A stretch of DNA of 31,734 bases from a virus. This document shows positions 31,294 to 31,734 of the stretch, piece after piece (within the stretch, counting starts at the first letter, position 1; each line of letters starts with the position of its first letter). The notes beneath the pieces were generated by a model that was not told where the DNA came from, made no database searches, and saw nothing but the letters and a program-made list of their open reading frames with translations. The position numbers and the translations under genes are program-made. Location: the IMG/VR virus record IMGVR_UViG_3300017786_000072, positions 1 to 31,734 of that record; one strand, written 5' to 3'.

Positions 31294-31734
31294 ATGTATT
31301 TTTCACCACAAAAACAAAAGTTTATTGATGCCGCTGTCGATATGTTCGGTGATGGTGTCGTTCTAGATAAACAAGGTGTTCGTGACGCTTCTGTGAAAGC
31401 AGGAGTTCCACTCGCTGGTTGGTTTATGAAAACCTATAAAGTAGGTTACAATCAGTTCAAACTTCCGTCTGAAACACAAAGTGTTGTTCAGACTAATGTA
31501 GTATCAGAACCAGAAGTTCAGACTACAGTAAACTTAGTGGCAACCAATATGGAATCACAAAATTTAGTTCCTAGTGCATTCGAAGGTTTTGTGCCTTGGG
31601 GTCATCACTCGACAATCAAACAGATTGTAAAGTCTGGTTTGTTCTATCCTGTGTTTGTTACAGGTTTGTCTGGTAATGGTAAAACTCTGATGATCGAACA
31701 GATTCATGCAGAGATGAAAAAAGAACTCATTAGA
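31294..31734 (+). CDS. CobS-like AAA+ ATPase (3' end missing)
   Basis: The frame starts at MYFSPQKQKFIDAAV, with GAGAGG eight bases upstream, and is still open after 147 codons at the window edge. Residues 1-~60 form a small helical domain. After a Gln/Val/Thr linker, FVPWGHHSTIKQIVKSGLFY is a typical entry to the AAA+ core, and GLSGNGKT is a clear Walker A. This matches the MoxR/CobS branch of AAA+ proteins, annotated as CobS in many marine T4-like phages. Such ATPases act with VWA-domain partners, and the preceding gene encodes one. Walker B, sensor and arginine-finger residues lie beyond the window. Confidence 0.85.
   Translation, partial: MYFSPQKQKFIDAAVDMFGDGVVLDKQGVRDASVKAGVPLAGWFMKTYKVGYNQFKLPSETQSVVQTNVVSEPEVQTTVNLVATNMESQNLVPSAFEGFVPWGHHSTIKQIVKSGLFYPVFVTGLSGNGKTLMIEQIHAEMKKELIR

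Noticed and set aside
28864-31734. Confident assignment of the VWA/AAA+ pair to cobalamin biosynthesis
   Set aside because: Architecture is CobS/CobT-like, but the HExxH motif and absence of any other corrin gene in view leave the role open, so gene symbols cobT and cobS were not used.

Overview
The window is a contiguous piece of a T4-like myovirus genome (Caudoviricetes, contractile tail). It is AT-rich by eye and densely packed, with nearly all genes on the + strand, frequent ATGA/TAATG overlaps, and T4-type late promoters (TATAAATA). Gene content and order, together with fibre proteins of the marine 'SGDLTVSG' type, a CobS/CobT-like pair and several 2OG-Fe(II) oxygenases, point to the marine branch that includes cyanomyoviruses and pelagiphages such as HTVC008M. 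No photosynthesis gene, tRNA or integrase is visible, so the host cannot be decided from this window.

Layout. 1-5385: receptor-binding and fibre region. It holds a 5'-truncated fibre with a C-terminal S74 self-cleaving chaperone, a glycine-rich adhesin-like protein, two small proteins and two further fibre/virion proteins. 5397-8177: neck and tail completion (gp13, gp14, gp15). 8180-10798: DNA packaging (gp16, gp17), with a 2OG-Fe(II) oxygenase inserted between the terminase subunits. 10788-11708: a two-gene minus-strand island (another oxygenase and a degenerate HNH/zinc-ribbon protein) between gp17 and gp18. 11811-20535: tail sheath, tail tube, portal, prohead core, protease, scaffold and major capsid (gp18, 19, 20, 67-like, 68-like, an extra virion-like gene, 21, 22, 23), ending in a strong intrinsic terminator. 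20606-24542: a second tail-tube-fold protein, a membrane protein, UvsY, a third oxygenase, UvsW and a small conserved protein. 24672-28795: late sigma factor gp55, recombination nuclease gp47/gp46 with two tiny membrane peptides between them, and a DNA-methyltransferase-like gene. 28864-31734: a VWA protein with an HExxH metalloprotease motif and a CobS-like AAA+ ATPase cut by the window end.

How it works together. Sigma70-like promoters with 17-base spacers precede gp55, the VWA gene and the AAA+ gene, which fits early/middle expression. gp55 would then direct transcription from the TATAAATA elements ahead of fibre, sheath, scaffold and capsid genes. UvsY, UvsW, gp46 and gp47 supply recombination-dependent replication; gp20-23 build the prohead; gp16/gp17 fill it; gp13-15, 18 and 19 complete the neck and tail.

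Most interesting: (1) the AAA+/VWA pair whose VWA partner carries an apparently intact HEVGH zinc-protease motif; (2) a short Asp/Gly-rich 'DGTD...AGD...LEDGT' module recurring in at least five different virion proteins, including as insertions in gp14 and gp18; (3) the reverse-strand island with divergent late promoters, one of which would start transcription exactly on an ATG.
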